Assembly: GCA_037783415.1 (NCBI GenBank)
Contig: JAZGTN010000165.1
Coordinates: 186,001-250,000 of the forward strand
Reading direction: 5' to 3'
DNA: 64,000 bases
Source of the DNA: Leptasterias polaris
Taxonomy: Eukaryota; Echinodermata; Asteroidea; Forcipulatida; Asteriidae
Below, in pieces: positions 10,501 through 25,500 of this stretch (position 1 is its first letter; every line of letters starts with the position of its first letter). The position numbers and the translations under genes were made by a program. Under the pieces are notes generated by a model, which saw only the letters and a program-made list of their open reading frames with translations, made no database searches and was not told where the DNA came from.

Positions 10501-13500
10501 CTTGTATATCCTGGAGACCTGGTGGTCGTACAACGGTGAAGTTGATATCCTGGCAGTCCTGTATTAAGAAGGACTCCATCACCGCCATACTGCTCAAAAC
10601 TCGGCCAAGGATTAGCCCTGCTATCGGCTTAAATATCCACTCTTGGGCAAAGGGACCTCCGTCCCCTTTCCTATCTGAAGACAGGGTGATCACAAAGTGA
10701 AAAATAAAATAAAATTTTAACAAATAAATAAATAACATAAATAAATTAACACCCAATAAACAGTGTGTTTCGAATTAAAGACTTGCATTTTAACAATAAT
10801 ACTTGGTTCTTATATAGCGCTTTATCACACCCCTATAGGACCGTATCAAGGCGCTCAGATGGTAAGGGGAGCTACTATGTAATGGTTTACAAGCCGCTGA
10901 GGCGCAATATGCTGCCGACTAGACAAGGAGCAACGGGGCAAACCCCTTCTCTTTAAGATAAGTGCACTGGTTTCTTTTACGTGCATTACACAACACACGG
11001 GACCTACGGCTTTACGTCCCATCCGAAGGACGAAGCAAGAATGGTTAAGTGTCTTGCTTAAGGACACCAGTGTCACGACCGGGACTCGAACCCACACTCT
11101 GCTGATTGGAACACAAGAGCTCCGGTGTTCTTATCGTCAAGACTTGCACTTACAGGCCAAAACAAAAACCGTATTTAGGTCAAACCAAATTGTCTTATTG
11201 ACCGCCTTGCATGTACGTCCAAGCAGCGACCGTGCAATGCTCACCACTTTGGGGGTCACAGGTGAGCGTGTGAACACTGTGTCGCCTAAAGACTGTATAA
11301 CTCAAAGTGATATTGACTCCCAAAATAGTGCAATTAAAATTGTTGTAAAGATGATGTCATGTTGTACTTGTATACAATACATAGAACGAGAGGATCACTC
11401 CTTATTACGTAACCATACTGTGCCCACCATACACAAGTACGGATTCCAATGGGTAAATTTATATACAGATGTTCACTTACAAACAATTGTGTGAACTGGT
11501 GCGTGACCTGTGTTATTTATGGTAGGACTGCGCCATTTCTCAACCGTCAAAAAGGGTTCTTGTCGGGCAATGTCACGGTTTTGTACACCCTCCTAGTTAT
11601 TGTATAACTCTATGCGAGGATATTTTTACATGCTGCATGCACACGGCAACACATGCGGTGCTGTTTTCTGTCATGTGTGACAAACTTATAACCAGCGACA
11701 GCACTCTCTCGTCGTCATGTGTTTTCAGTGCAAATAACTGTATGTGCGGATTTATTCGGATAACTTAAAGGGACATTGAGAGAGAAAGACAAAGTAATTC
11801 CTAATTATGACTTACATTTCATAATTAAGACTATAGTAAGTCATAACTATGACTTATAAATGCAAATGCGTAATGTGAAGTACATACAATTTGTGTACCA
11901 CGATGCCATGCAGACCAGGCGTTGAACATCTGCCGCCCTCATCGCCTCCGTAATGGCTCTCATGGTGTCTGAGTAAAAGGTCGTGGATTTCATCAAACCG
12001 CTGTCTGTCCCAAGACAAGAGAAGACTACATCACAACCCTTGAAGTGAGGTGTCATGGAGTCTGCAGAATAGACATCTGCCTCAACAGCCTGTCAAGAAA
12101 GGTAACCTTAAATCGTGAATTGAAATTTGTGTAAACTTTATTTATAATAAGTGATAAACCACAAGGGAAACTGACTGGAGAATATTTGAAGAACTTGAAA
12201 AAAAAATTGACTTGAGCGGAACTTGAACCTGCAACACTGTGCTACATAGGCTAAAGCCCTATTTTGTCATTAGGGGTTGTCACTTGTCAGTCAGAAGCCA
12301 TAAACAAACATGGAGAGTTCAGAATAAATGGAAGCACACATCTTCAATCTAAGAGAAAAACTATACCAGGCAATGTTTTGTTTTGTGTTTCACCTTAAGC
12401 ATGCATGTTTCCTGTTAGCCAATCTCACAGCCTCAAACTAAACATCCTTGGAAAGCCTCTGAGTAGGTCTTTCCAACTGTGCCAAATTTGTCCCGAGCCC
12501 CAAATATATATACACAATAGAAAGGGCGGTTTGGGGATGGGGTAATGTTTTGCTCTCCGATAGCTCTGCGTATAGAAAAATCCCATTATAGAGCATTCTT
12601 TATTTCCTTTATTTCTTTTCTTTTTGGAGGGAACTTGGTCGACTGGACGGGGGTGGGGTGGGTAAGAGGGTGCGATGGTTCTGAGCGGGGGGGGGGGGGG
12701 GGGGGGGGGGGGGCTCCTGTCCTCTCCTGGTTACTTCAAGGTCAAACCGCAAGTCAAACAAACCGAGTTGTGGCCTAGGCTTTTCCTCCATGCCTATACT
12801 TATGCTAATCATGGTGTGTTAAAGTTCAGCTGGAGTGTGATTGTTGTCGAGATTGCGTCATTCGAGGCCTTAGTTTCTTTATCTTGTTTAAGCTCCATTT
12901 TCTCTTTGCACAATGGAGGTATATTAATGGATCACAGTATAACCAATGTTTTCTATCTCCATGATGTATCCTTGTAATAGCTGGCACTATGAAAGGTCAG
13001 CTTCTCCTAACATGTAACACCACTTAGTTTTACCTATCATAATAATTGCTGTACTATTTGACTTGCGTTTAAAGGTTAAACAGAAAATTCACACGAGTTG
13101 AAGGAGGGATGTTCTGAAGGCATCAGGCTTACTAAGCATAACTTTTCAGTTATTAATCAATTGGCCTCATACACAGTTAATACGCAGTTGAGCAGTTGTT
13201 CAATTGATTATTCTAGAATATTATACAACCTTAAAATAATTATACAAACACCATTAATTATGCAAAAAAATAATATAACATTTAAATGTTGTAAAGGTTA
13301 GGAAGTGGTTATTTTGGCTTGCGATGGTAAACATACAAAACTTTTTTTCTTTTACAGAAGGTAATTTGAACTTTATTTTTTTCAAAAAAAATCAGCTGGA
13401 GCCATAAATTAGAGGAAGAAATATAATGAGTCGAGTTTTAAGAATTAATAAAGAATGATTTTTTTAGGGGTCTGAAACCCCCCGCCCCAAACAAACACAC

Positions 13501-16500
13501 AAAAGACGACAGATACGTGACATCCGTCACGCAATATTGCATTTAGAGGACAGTGACACGAACCACTCGGCTACGAGGACGTGTAGAAAATGATGCAATT
13601 ATTACCTTATATAATTTCGACTGTTCACTCATGTGTCAAAGAGGGCGCTATACGATTTACCGGTGAATTATTGGGTTTCACCCCTCTAAATGGACTCCCA
13701 TAGCAAACAATGATAAATGCTAAATATTCAAAAATTCTCAAAAAATAGTTAAAAGTCTCTCAGCCTCTTGAAAACCAATCAAATATATTTTCAGACCACT
13801 AAACTTCAGATTTCTTTTCAATTTTTAGCAGGTCAGCCGTTTGGAATTTTTGCTAATTACCCCAGAAAAAAACACCCCCGAAAATGTGTTTTTTCCCAAA
13901 CCGACTTGCCGCCAGTTTTCATGAGGCACTCCTCCAATTCCCAAGCTAAATAGGACCAACTTTAAAGCCCAAATTTATCAAATCTCCTCAAAACTTGAAA
14001 CCCAGAAGCCCCAGGCTGTGATAGGTTCTTATAATTACACACTCTATTAGTTGCATGACCCCCAAAACGTTATAATTAAAAATAAGTTGTGGGTTTACAA
14101 ATTATGATAAGTAGCTTGGCGCATGAATTTTTGGTCGATTTAGAGTAGTGCACCCTATAAGGGCAGTCAATTGTTCTATAACCCTTTCAGTACCAACACA
14201 TATTGGCTACTTATGCCATGGTGACCAGAGACATTTCCTTGACATGGCTAACTGGTGACCAACACTGTTTTTAGGAAAATTTGAGGTTACAGCGCCCTCA
14301 CAAGGCAGATTGGGGTTAGCCTAGGTCCTATTGTCACATAATGCAAGTTGAGGAAGCAATGAAATTACTGTTTCCTTTGGCATATTGCCTTGGACTAAAT
14401 CATTGCCTTAAACATATATTTGAGGTATGGTATTATGACCACTAACAACACAATTGAGTAGTTTAAATGTTTAAGCTAAACATTTGTCAAGTAGCTGTTC
14501 ATACCAATCTGCATGAGACATATTTTTGAAACGTTAAATAAACATAAGGTTTTAAGATATTACTTTTCAAACAGCATCCTCCCCCCCCCCCCCCCCAAAC
14601 CCGCCCAAAAATATATAAAAATATTGGTTGAGCCTCACCGATACTGGGAGTTGGTGACTATACCCATGTTGATCAATAGGTTAAGGCTGCCATTTAGATT
14701 GTTGGCAAATTATTAATCCTCCAAAAAACTAAAGGTTTTAATAATTGTTTTAGGAAGCAACCCCCCCCAAAAAAAAAAACCCGCTCCTAGGAAAATACAT
14801 TAAATATAAACAAGAGAGTATGGATTACGCACAATATGACTTAGAAATAAATGACTGGTAAAATCAAAAGTTAATTTTTTTTCTACATTTAATGACAAAG
14901 AAGGAACTGACATAAAATAACATTAAATATTGCCCATTTATAAATGTCCGCCATAAATTAGGTTTTGGTCCGTATCTCCGTCTATGAGCCTCACATACAA
15001 AAATTATAATTGCCATGGTGGCAAAATAACTCATAAAATATATGTTTTAACTATCACTCACCAATATGTAAAAAAGAAACAAACATAAAATATTTCAAAA
15101 GTGCTATACTTTTATTTTCTAAGTACCATCCTCCCCCCCCCCGCCCCGCCCCAATGTTGGAAACTTGAATGTATTAAGGATCCAGGAACCCAACAAGACA
15201 CACAATTAAATAATTGCATCAGTCGGTTAAGGCGGCCATTTTAATTATAAAAATGGCCGCCAAACAATTTTGTTTTGGCCCGTAACATAAAATATTGCCA
15301 GGTTTTCAGGATGCTGGAACCCAATGAGACCAAATAAAAACAATGTGGTACAGTTGCTTAAGTCGGCCATTTTGAGTATTTGACAATTATTTTATGAAAC
15401 CTGAAATAAACATGTTTTAATACATTCCTTTTGAAGCACCCCCCAAACCCGCTCATAGGATTGCACATTCAATAAACAGAAGAGAGGAACTGGACAAAAA
15501 TTACTCCTCAAATCAAATTTACAATATGAACCAATATGTAAAGAAGGAACTAACATTACATTTTGCCAAAGTGCTATACTTGTTTTTTCTAAATACCATC
15601 CCCCCCCCTTGCTATACTTGTTTTTTCGAAGTACCATCCACCCCCCCCCCCCCCCCCCGCCTCAATGTTGATTGTTGGCAGGCATGCGATTGTGGGATTC
15701 AACATTGTAGCGGGGGGGGGGGAGTATTCAGAAAGTTTAGAAAATTATTAGTTTGGTGTGGACATTCTCCAATAATGGTATAACCGCTTTACAAATTTTT
15801 AACATAATTAACTTAATAGTTGAATTGTTGACCTAATTTATCGCTTGGTGTGGAATTTTTCAAAGCATGGTATAACACACATTGGCTTGATACACTGCTT
15901 ACAAATCGTGCGAGTTTGTTTCCGATTAGAGGTGGAACTGCATACAACACAGTCACGTTTCTTCCCGTCAACAGTCGGACCTGGAAAGTGCTGAGTTGAA
16001 AGGGCGTTTGAAGCACTTGACACTTTACGGGCATGGTGAACTGGGTTGTTCTCGAAGTTAGAAATAAGTGCCTCTATCACCTTGACCCGAAAATCCAAAG
16101 TAGACAAGCTCTTGTTTGTATGGATGCTGTTGTATACGACATTAGCATTGAGCAAACATATGTCTAGGATTGTAATAAATACACGTTTCCACCATTTGAA
16201 TGTTTTGTGGGTATGAGTATAGTACGTGCATAATTGTCCTGCCAGATCCGTGCCCCCCATGTATTTATTGTAATCCTCGACTATGCACGGTTTTTTGATA
16301 TGACGAAATCCTGTTGAAGTTTTCCGGCTCCGAATCTTTTTACTAGTGACACTGCAATCTCCATAGTTTGAGAGGAGAGTGACACGTTTTGTGTCCTGCC
16401 ACATAACGCATAGTTGGCCTGCTTTCTGAAAAAATTTGGGATCTGCACCGCTTTTCATAGGAAATTCTTTGGAGTTTGCTACGTCGGGTATCCCTAGGGT

Positions 16501-19500
16501 GGTATAGCGCACAGTTCCACAAGCTCCGAATCCTAGCTCAGACAACTTGGAGAACAGAGCCGGGCTAGTAAACCAATTGTCCATGTAGATGCAATGTCCT
16601 TTATTTTCGAGTCCCTGCAAAAGGTTCAATACTACGTTGCCTGGTGCCCCTATTTCGGATGGATAGTTTGTCTCGGGATCACTTACAGAGGACTGTCCTT
16701 GTGGGCACCTGGCCTGGGATCCTGTGAACAACTCCCAGGCACATGTGTACCCTGTGTCGGATTCGTTCAATGAGAAAGATTTCAATCCCCATTTTGCGGC
16801 TTTTCTTGGCATGTATTGCTTGAAGCTCACCCGTCCTTTGAATTTGACCATCGTCTCGTCCGGTGAAAGGCTTCGTCCCGGCTGGTACACCCGGAGGAAT
16901 GATGGTAGTACAATGTTTAACAGTGGTCGTAATTTAGCAAGTTTGTCACGGGGAGAGTCGCCCTCGACATCTCTGTTATTGGCGAGGTGAAAAAATCTTA
17001 GGATTGCAGTAAATCGGTTACGAGCCATGGTTGCTGAGTACAGGGGACTTCGTAGAATTTCAGACCTGGACCAATGCATGGAGTAACGAGGCCTTTTGTT
17101 GATTCCCATGCAAAGAAGTAGGGCCACGAATGCCATCATTTCAGGTACATCAGTTGGTCTCCATGCACACTTATTTTCTGCCCCCGCTCCCAATATTTGT
17201 TCAGCATAACGATTAGTCTCTAGTACCATCATCTGCCACACTGCTTCACAAAAGTACAGTTTGAAGATTTGTATGGGGGAGAACGAACTGAAGTCTTCTG
17301 TAGCCCCGGTGTTTGCTGTACATTTAACAGGCGGTCGCCGTGTGTAACAGTTGGCTTCACGCCAGCCACACCTGAAATTCTTTTTTTTCTTTTTTTTTCT
17401 TACCCTTCTTAGAACAGGTTAATGTTGCTGTTGATGTCGAGGCCCTCGGCTCTGTATCCTCACTGTCTTCTGACGTCTCCGAGTCCTCAAGTGGCGATTC
17501 CTCGTCAGATGACATTTCTGAACCACTATCTGCGAAAATCTCTTCCAAAATTTTATCATTTTCTTCGGCCATGTTGTCAGAATGATCTCTTACTGAAGAA
17601 TGCGTGGGGGGCCGGGGGACGCTTAACGATACCACTGAAATTTTTAAACTAGCGACGCTTCAGGGCACACGTGGCCAGCTTGTTACCATGGGGATGGACA
17701 AAAGGCGATTGAGGGGGCTATTTACATTTTGATAACTTACTTTTGGTCGATGTGCCAGAGAGGCACATTGGTCACCGAGAGTGCTAATAATTCCGTGCCA
17801 TACGGGCTCATTGGTCACCAAGTGGAATGTTGTTTTGAGCCGCTATGGCACGGCGGTACTGAAAGGGTTATGGTGAAAAAATTATGCTTAAAATGTTGAG
17901 AATAAGTCACTGATATGAAATCTGGAAAAAAAATTGTAATATTTTATTGCGTTTGTCTACAACAAGGTCAAACATGTTGAAGCATTTACATGTACTTTAA
18001 GCAATGTGAGAGGAAAAACCTGCATGACACACTGTGTACATTATATTGGAATACTTGGAAGTTACGTCCAAATCTTCCCTCAAAAAGTTATTAACATGTC
18101 TCTTTTTCGTAATAAGATTCTAAAAACCTTACAAACTATTTAATTAATCGACAAGAGGGGGTTAATTATTGTGGAGAAGCGGTAAAAAGGGGAACAGCTT
18201 GGAAGGGGGCCTTGAGTTGGGGGGGGGGGCGTTTTTGCTTTCCCTCCAACTTTTCTAACCATGTATTCATATTGAGTTTAAAATTGTGAACTTTATAACA
18301 AAGTTCCCAACAAACAAACACATTTTACCACATTTATTGTTCTTCCAAGTTTCATCTTCCTAGCTGTTAAGGGGGGGGGGGGGTGTAAAGAGGTGGGCGG
18401 GGGGTGGGCGGGGCATGTTGCAAAATTCCATTCCAGATACTATACGGTTAGTTGTGGACTATAGGTTAAGACTGTAAACTAGGGTTTAGACTAAGAGCTA
18501 GGGTTTTGGGCTGATGGCTATAGGGTTTGGGGTGTATGCTAGGGTTTGGGCCGACGGCTAGGGTTTGTGCCGATGGCTAGGGTTTGTGCCGATGGCTAGG
18601 GTTTTGGCCGATGGCTAGGGTTTGGGTGTAGGCTGTGTGTTTTTGCTGAGGGCTAGGGTTTTGGCTGCAAGGGCTAGGGTTCAACACATGCAATCAGTTC
18701 CCGGGAACTTGACATTCATGATGCCATATCAACCACCCACCGCCTATGTCGTCTTCACATAGTCTGTTGATGGTTTGTCTCTACTTTTCCCCTGATCAAC
18801 CAGCCACTGAAGATTCTTGAGTTTCTTGAATGTGACTTACCGTGATAGTCTCATACTCGTCGATATTGTCTTACACTAAAAACCAAACCCAGCAAACCTT
18901 TCTTTGGAACGTTGAATTATTCTGTTGTTTTGTAATTTTAGGAACAAAGAGCAACATTATTACTATATACTATCTGTTAATACAGCCAAAGGAATGATGT
19001 TTTCAATGTAAACACAGCAACAACTGACGAAAAGTGCCCCCATACAACGTACATTACTGTCGTCGTTTCAAGCCTACATAACCGTATTAACAACAAGCAC
19101 ACGGGTACACGGGTGTAGCGGGCGCCACCATTTTGTATCTATAGGTTTCACCCCTCTAAATGGACTCCCATAGCAAACAATGATAAATGCTAAATATTCA
19201 AAAATTCTCAAAAGATAGTTAAAAGTCTCTCAGCCTCTTGAAAACCAATCAAATATATTTTCAGACCACTGAACTTCAGATTTCTTTTCAATTTTTGGCA
19301 GGTCAGCCGTTTGGAATTTTTGCTAATTACCCCAGAAAAAAACACCCCCGAAAGTTTGTTTTTCCCAAACCGACTTGCCGCAGTTTTCATGAGGCATTCC
19401 TCCAAATCCCAAGCTAAATAGATAGTTCCCAGTAGACGCCATTTTTACGGGCAAATCGCATTTTGGCTTGCAGTCGCGTCAAGCGCTCAAATTATTTACG

Positions 19501-22500
19501 CAGCCGCGTCGTTTACTAACCAATCACGCAATGAGTTTTGTGAAATGTGCGCGTGCTGCACGCCGTTCTCACGCGTAACGCATGACTGTGTGTTCCAAAT
19601 TGCCCGTAAAGATAGCCGACTTGCGTCATATTGCAACCTATCTATAGGACCAACTTTAAAGCCCAAATTTATCAAATCTCCTCAAAACTTGAAACCCAGA
19701 ACCCCCAGGTTGTGATAAGTTCTTATAATTACACACTCTATTAGTTGCATGACCCCCAAAACGTTATAATTAAAAAGAAGTTGTGGGTTTACAAATTATG
19801 ATAAGTAGCTTGGCGCATGAATTTTTGGTCGATTTAGAGTAGTGCAACCATCGTTTCACATCATTTTACCGTCACCAGTAGTATTATTATCGTAGGACGC
19901 CCTGTATTCAGGGCGTCCCTGAAATCGAGGAAAACCTTTGACCTCTCTGCGCGCGATGTAAACAGTCCCTAGATACAATTTTTGTGGTTCGACTTGCCAA
20001 GCAAAGAGTCTCCTCTCATTTGACCAAAACTTAGAAACATGTAAGGCTCCACTGGTTAGTTGCACTTGTAAATGCAAAAAGTTGTGGTATTTTAGGCATT
20101 TCTACAAGGTACAAAACTATGTCATACTGTCGGGGTCATAACAAAAAATTCCCCACCGAAAAAGTTTCATCAAACACTTTTTCAATTCACAATTCACGAT
20201 GATCAAATCATGTGACTGAACATTGTGCTGATCATTCTGGGGGAAAACAATACAGAGGCTTAAAGAAGCCATGTGCCTTATATCATTTTCTAAGGGTCTG
20301 GGGATTTTTTTTTGTAACACTCATATCATTATTGTTATTAATATTAAAATTTAAACATCGGCTTTGTGATTCGATTATCACTGTTTATTTATATGCTTTA
20401 GTATAAATGTTAAGAAACATAAAAAGACACAAAACTAAATAAAAACTAGAGATTCAGAGTTTGTCATACCACAAACTCAAGGTGTTCGGTTCCTCCGGTG
20501 GTGGGGGAATGATGAGCCGTTTTTCAATACACGCGGTTGGTATCGTAAAGAGTTTCATTTTTTCCCCCTCAAATTTAGGACGAAAAGCAGTCAAAAGCAC
20601 CATTTAAATGAAAATCAAAGCATCAAGTCTCCGCTGTAAGAAAACCAGTTAAAAATACCCAAGCGTTTTGAAGGAAAGCGGGATTTAAAAAAGCGTTCAA
20701 CATTGAACGCCTTTTTCTCCGATTGTTACTTTTCACTGGGATCTACGTGTGTGTGGCGTCGGTGACGATTTGATTGTTACAGTCACATTGACAAAATGTG
20801 TCTCGAAAGTAAGCATTCATGACTTGTCGCATGACTGCTTGCAATGGTTAATTGTCTCTTACAATGTATACACTACATAAAACTTCGGAGTCCAGGCACT
20901 ATTTTGTACATTTAACCAGTACATATACATTTGTACATTTGATAGTTTCACAGTACATTAACATTTATTGTATGATACATTATGACATGAATATAATTAG
21001 CAAATCTTGAGACCACCATATCTCGAAAAGTATAAGTCCGATCAACTGTTTTCGATTGTGTACTTGTGGGATACTGTAGATGTATTTGTTAGACTAAAAC
21101 ATTGTGCGACGTCATCATGACGTCACCAGTGCCCAACGTAAAGTCAATAGGTTTCGCTCGCCACAATTTCTGTTCTATGGCCTGTGTGGTAAAAAAACAC
21201 CTCCATAATACTGTGCGGCGCGGTATGTTGCTTTATGTGTTCTCTGATGTTATAATGTAAGGAATTATGAAGTCACCACCTGTTAGAGCATGCTCTATCA
21301 ATCGTCTATTTTCAAACAAAATAAGTTTAATTTTGAAATCTACAGAATATGCTTGATCGAGTCAGAAGTTGTTTCCCATCCCATCCCGGAATACTGTGAG
21401 CTACGGTACTCATGTTTCAAGCTCGAAAACATTTTGCATCAATTTTTGATTTCACGTACTAACACAAAACGTTTTACTTTATTGCTTATTAATTTAGGAC
21501 AAAAAGCGGTCATAAGCACCATGTATATGAAGTTCAAAGTAACAAGTCTCCACTGTAAGAAAACTAGTGACTTTTTGAAGGAAAGCGGTATTTTATAAAA
21601 GCCTTCAACATTAGATGCCGTTTTCTACAATTGTTACTTTTTACTGTCTACGTGTGTGTCAGTTCGTGGAACCGGTGGGTGACGATTTGATAGCTTCACA
21701 GCTACCTTGACAAATGTGTCTCGAAAGTAAACATTCATGACTTATCACATGGCTGCTTGCAATGGTTTATTGTCTGACACAATGTATGTATTCAGAGTCT
21801 AGACACTATTGTGTACATATTTTTACCAATACATTGTACAAATTTTGATAGCTTCACAGTTACCTTGACAAATGTGTCTCGAAAGTAAACATTCATGACT
21901 TATCACATGGCTGCTTGCAATGGTTTATTGTCTGACACAATGTATGTACTAAATTAAACTTCGGAGTCTAGACACTATTTTTTACATTTTACCAGTACAT
22001 TGTACATTATTGATAACTTCACAGTTACATTGACAATGAGTCTCGAAAGTAAACCTGTATGAATTGTCACATGACTGCTTGCAGCGGTTTAAATACCATT
22101 TGTTTTCAAAAAATAACAACGAATTTATCGTTCTTAGTTTCTGAGTTCTGGTTGTTAAACCAAAAACTCAAAATTTGATTTAAATTAATTACATTTAATT
22201 ACCCAATAAATCAATGGATGACGTCATTATGTGTCAAAACTTCTGTTTCATCTATTTATCAGGTGTAACACTGTTGCCAAGTTTCATGACCGTACGAGCT
22301 TGGGAAGGATGTCAAAGTCTGCGGACAACGATTTGTGTGTATTTTTGAGATGGAACAAACTCAAAAAGTCACTAGAATCTACTGTCAAATGTAGCACGAA
22401 CCATTTGCTTATCAAGGTATAGGTCTTTAAAAACAGACAAAAACCATTTGGTCTGTAACAAGTGCCTTGACTGGCTAGCTACCCAACGTTGCCAGTCGCG

Positions 22501-25500
22501 AGGGGGTATGTCATTCTGCGTTAGGCAATGGATTAAGATTAAAGGCCAATTTCTCTAATACATCTATGAAAAACTTGATTTGTTCCAGTGTATAAAACAA
22601 TAAGTATTCAGTACCCTTTGTTTTCAAGAAGAAACAACGAATTTATCTTTCTTAGTTTGCGAGTTCTGCATGGTTGTTAAACCAAAGACTCAAAATTTGA
22701 TTAAATTATTTACATTTAATTACCCAATAATTCATTGGGTGACGTCATTATGTTGTCGAAATTTCTGTTTTATCTAATCATCAGGTGTAATATTGTTGCC
22801 AAGTTTCATGACCGTGTGAGTTTGGGAAAGATGTCAAAGTCTGTGGACAACGATGCGTGTATTTTTGAGGTGGGCGAACAAACTCAAAAATCCACTAGAG
22901 ATTTAGAGTTTGTAAAACAAACTCTAGGTGTTCGGGTTCTCGCTGGGCTCAGTGCTGTTTTAATGCGTTAGCTATATCATTGAATCGCTATATCATTGAA
23001 TCGCTGAAAACATTGTTGATAGCTTTTGAAATTTCAAGGAAAGTAAAGTGTAAATCTTCGTTGATTGAACGTTAGTTTACACAGGAAATTAATGCACCTC
23101 ACAATATGAATTTTAAAAAATAATAATCTTTTGTTAAAGCCAACCCTATTTTGGTTGCTAAAAAAAATGATCCTTATCCTTATCCTTATCCTACATTTGA
23201 AAACTGATGACGTTTGATAAGTTCTTATCGAGACATTGGTATTTAATTATGTGCTTTAAATTGTAAGTGAAAAACGAAGGTGAACTTACTAAACGTATTG
23301 TCAGCAAAAGAGTACATTATTTAATTTATTTGAAAGGGCAGAGGGTCAATATTGTCCTTTCATACAGAGCAGCATAAATTTTTCGAATTTCCTTTTGTTT
23401 TGGTTGCATATTATCTTAAAACGAGCCTTTGAATTACTCACAAGTACAACTATCATGTATGCCACTCACAGAAGTTTATTTATTTTCCAATGGATATTGA
23501 TTCTTTATAATAAATCCGACTATGCAAATCATGTTGACATTATTAAATTACAATTCTTAGAAGTTTTAACAGGTTTTCAAATACTGTGATTTGGCTTCTC
23601 ATTATGTATCGGTGCATGATACTTTGATTGTTAAATACATATGCACTGATGATGATGTCGTTAAAACAAGTCGAGCATACAATGAGCTATTGGTTGCATT
23701 TTTAAAAATAGCTTGCTTGATTTTTAGACATTAGTCTTCATACAGAACGGTTTGTTAAATTTATAATATTGAAATAAAAAACACATGTTTTAAAAAATTA
23801 TGCAAGATAAAGGCGGCAAATTTAAGCCTCTCGTGAATTTAAACTAATAAAATAGTTGTAACGAGTTAATAACTATTTCTACCTGTATGGTGCATCATCA
23901 TACATTCAGCAAGGAATTAGGGAATTGAACACAGCAACGAGTATGATTTTTTTCACTGGAGAACATTCGGGTACTGATGTGTTGTATATTCTGAAGAAGA
24001 AAAAAACAATAAACAAAGTATGACTCAAAGCAAATTAAGTCAAGCTGAAACTGCTCAAATAAATAAAATTCAAGACTTACAACATTTTATGATTTTATAA
24101 TGATAATAATAATTTATTGAATTTATATTGCGCCCTCTCCAGGACCAACCTGTTCGAGGGCGCATAACAATACAACATATCAGAGTAGGAAATTACGCAA
24201 GAAAAAATTAGTGGAAGGTGCACATCCTGTTTTTGATGTGAACAACTTATAAACGAAACCTTATTAGGGGAAACTTTATCGAAGGGTTTTCAAATAATTA
24301 TGTCATAATACAAAGTTGACTGAAAACATTCATCAGTCTGACCATTTTCTGATTATGTGACACAGCCAACAATCATACCAATCCCCCATTGCCCAACTCT
24401 ATCTCTTCGACGTTCATACTAAACGTTCCTTAGTTTTAAAAACATTTCACCAACGGTCACCACTTGATGATACAGGATAAACTTTATAACGTAATTGTGC
24501 ATCAAATAAAAGAATCATTTTGAAAAGCAATGATGTTCACACGAAAACTTACCGAAGTTAGTCCCGTGTAGCAAAAATTCCTACCTCCATGGATAAACAC
24601 ATGCCGTGAGAAGGGTCTGAAACACCCATTACGATCGGATGACACATCCTTCCTTCTCGGTGTATGATCAAAACATAACCAGCATTGTTCGTCTTTTCCT
24701 GCTTGCATTTTCCCACATAATTAAATACCATACGAATCACTGAAGCAGGTGGTCATCTCAGTGAAACTTCGTCTTCAATTCCATATTGATAATAAAGCCA
24801 TGAGAAGGGCAAGTAGGGGAACAATTAGACGTCAAATCTTAGCGAAAATCATGTTAATGCTAGTACGTAGTAGTAAGTACGCCATTGATAAGATTGCACT
24901 ACGTTGTAAGTAAAACATGAATGGAAACTCTCGTTACGCCCACATGGCACTGATTGTAAACAACTACCGTTGTGCCACGTTGGTCTGTAACAAGTGCCTT
25001 GACTGGCTAGCTACCCACCGTTGCCAGTCGCGAGGGGGTATGTCATTCTGCGTTAGGCAATGGATTAAGATTAAAGGCCAATTTCTCTAATAGATCTATG
25101 AAAAACTTGATTTGTTCCAGTGTATAAAACAATAAGTATTCAGTACCCTTTGTTCGGGTATGGGGCACTGTTATGTTACTAAAATGCGTAAGCAGATTTA
25201 TATTGAAAGTTTTTAAATTTTCAAAAAAAAGTCGTTTGCAAACCTATTACTTTTATACTTTTAGTGTACACGGGGGAAAGTGATATCGTTGCTGTATGAG
25301 TCTCCATAAAGTAGTTTAGATACACATGTATAACAATTTTCATGTAAATAGTCACAAACTTAACATGCTTAACTGATAAATTAAAAGACTAACAATTCAA
25401 AAATTAATGTTATCAAACTACGCATGCTTGCTACCTTTGCATAAGAACCTACTGTTTACACGATGTGCAATTTATGTTGAATTTATTTTGCTAGTCACAT

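Larger units (their letters stand above)
14182..17867 (-). mobile_element. piggyBac transposon (~3.7 kb), nearly complete
   Basis: The left end CCCTTTCAGTACC (14182) is matched by GGTACTGAAAGGG (ending 17867), a perfect 13-bp inverted repeat starting with CCC as in piggyBac elements. The flanks are ATAA on the left and TTAT on the right, each one change from the family target TTAA. Subterminal GGTGACCA copies lie near both ends (about 14220 and 14254; about 17773 and 17814). The transposase lies on the minus strand at 17572-15838. The 1.65 kb left interior is non-coding and has poly-C-containing repeats, so the element is longer than a typical 2.5 kb piggyBac. Confidence 0.85.

Noticed and set aside
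12609..12812. Proline- or glycine-rich open frames across the 27-G run.
   Set aside because: They are translations of a homopolymer with no domain or splice support.
18460..18690. Interstitial telomeric repeat.
   Set aside because: The TAGGGTTT core is separated by drifting 11-12 bp spacers, unlike short exact telomere units.
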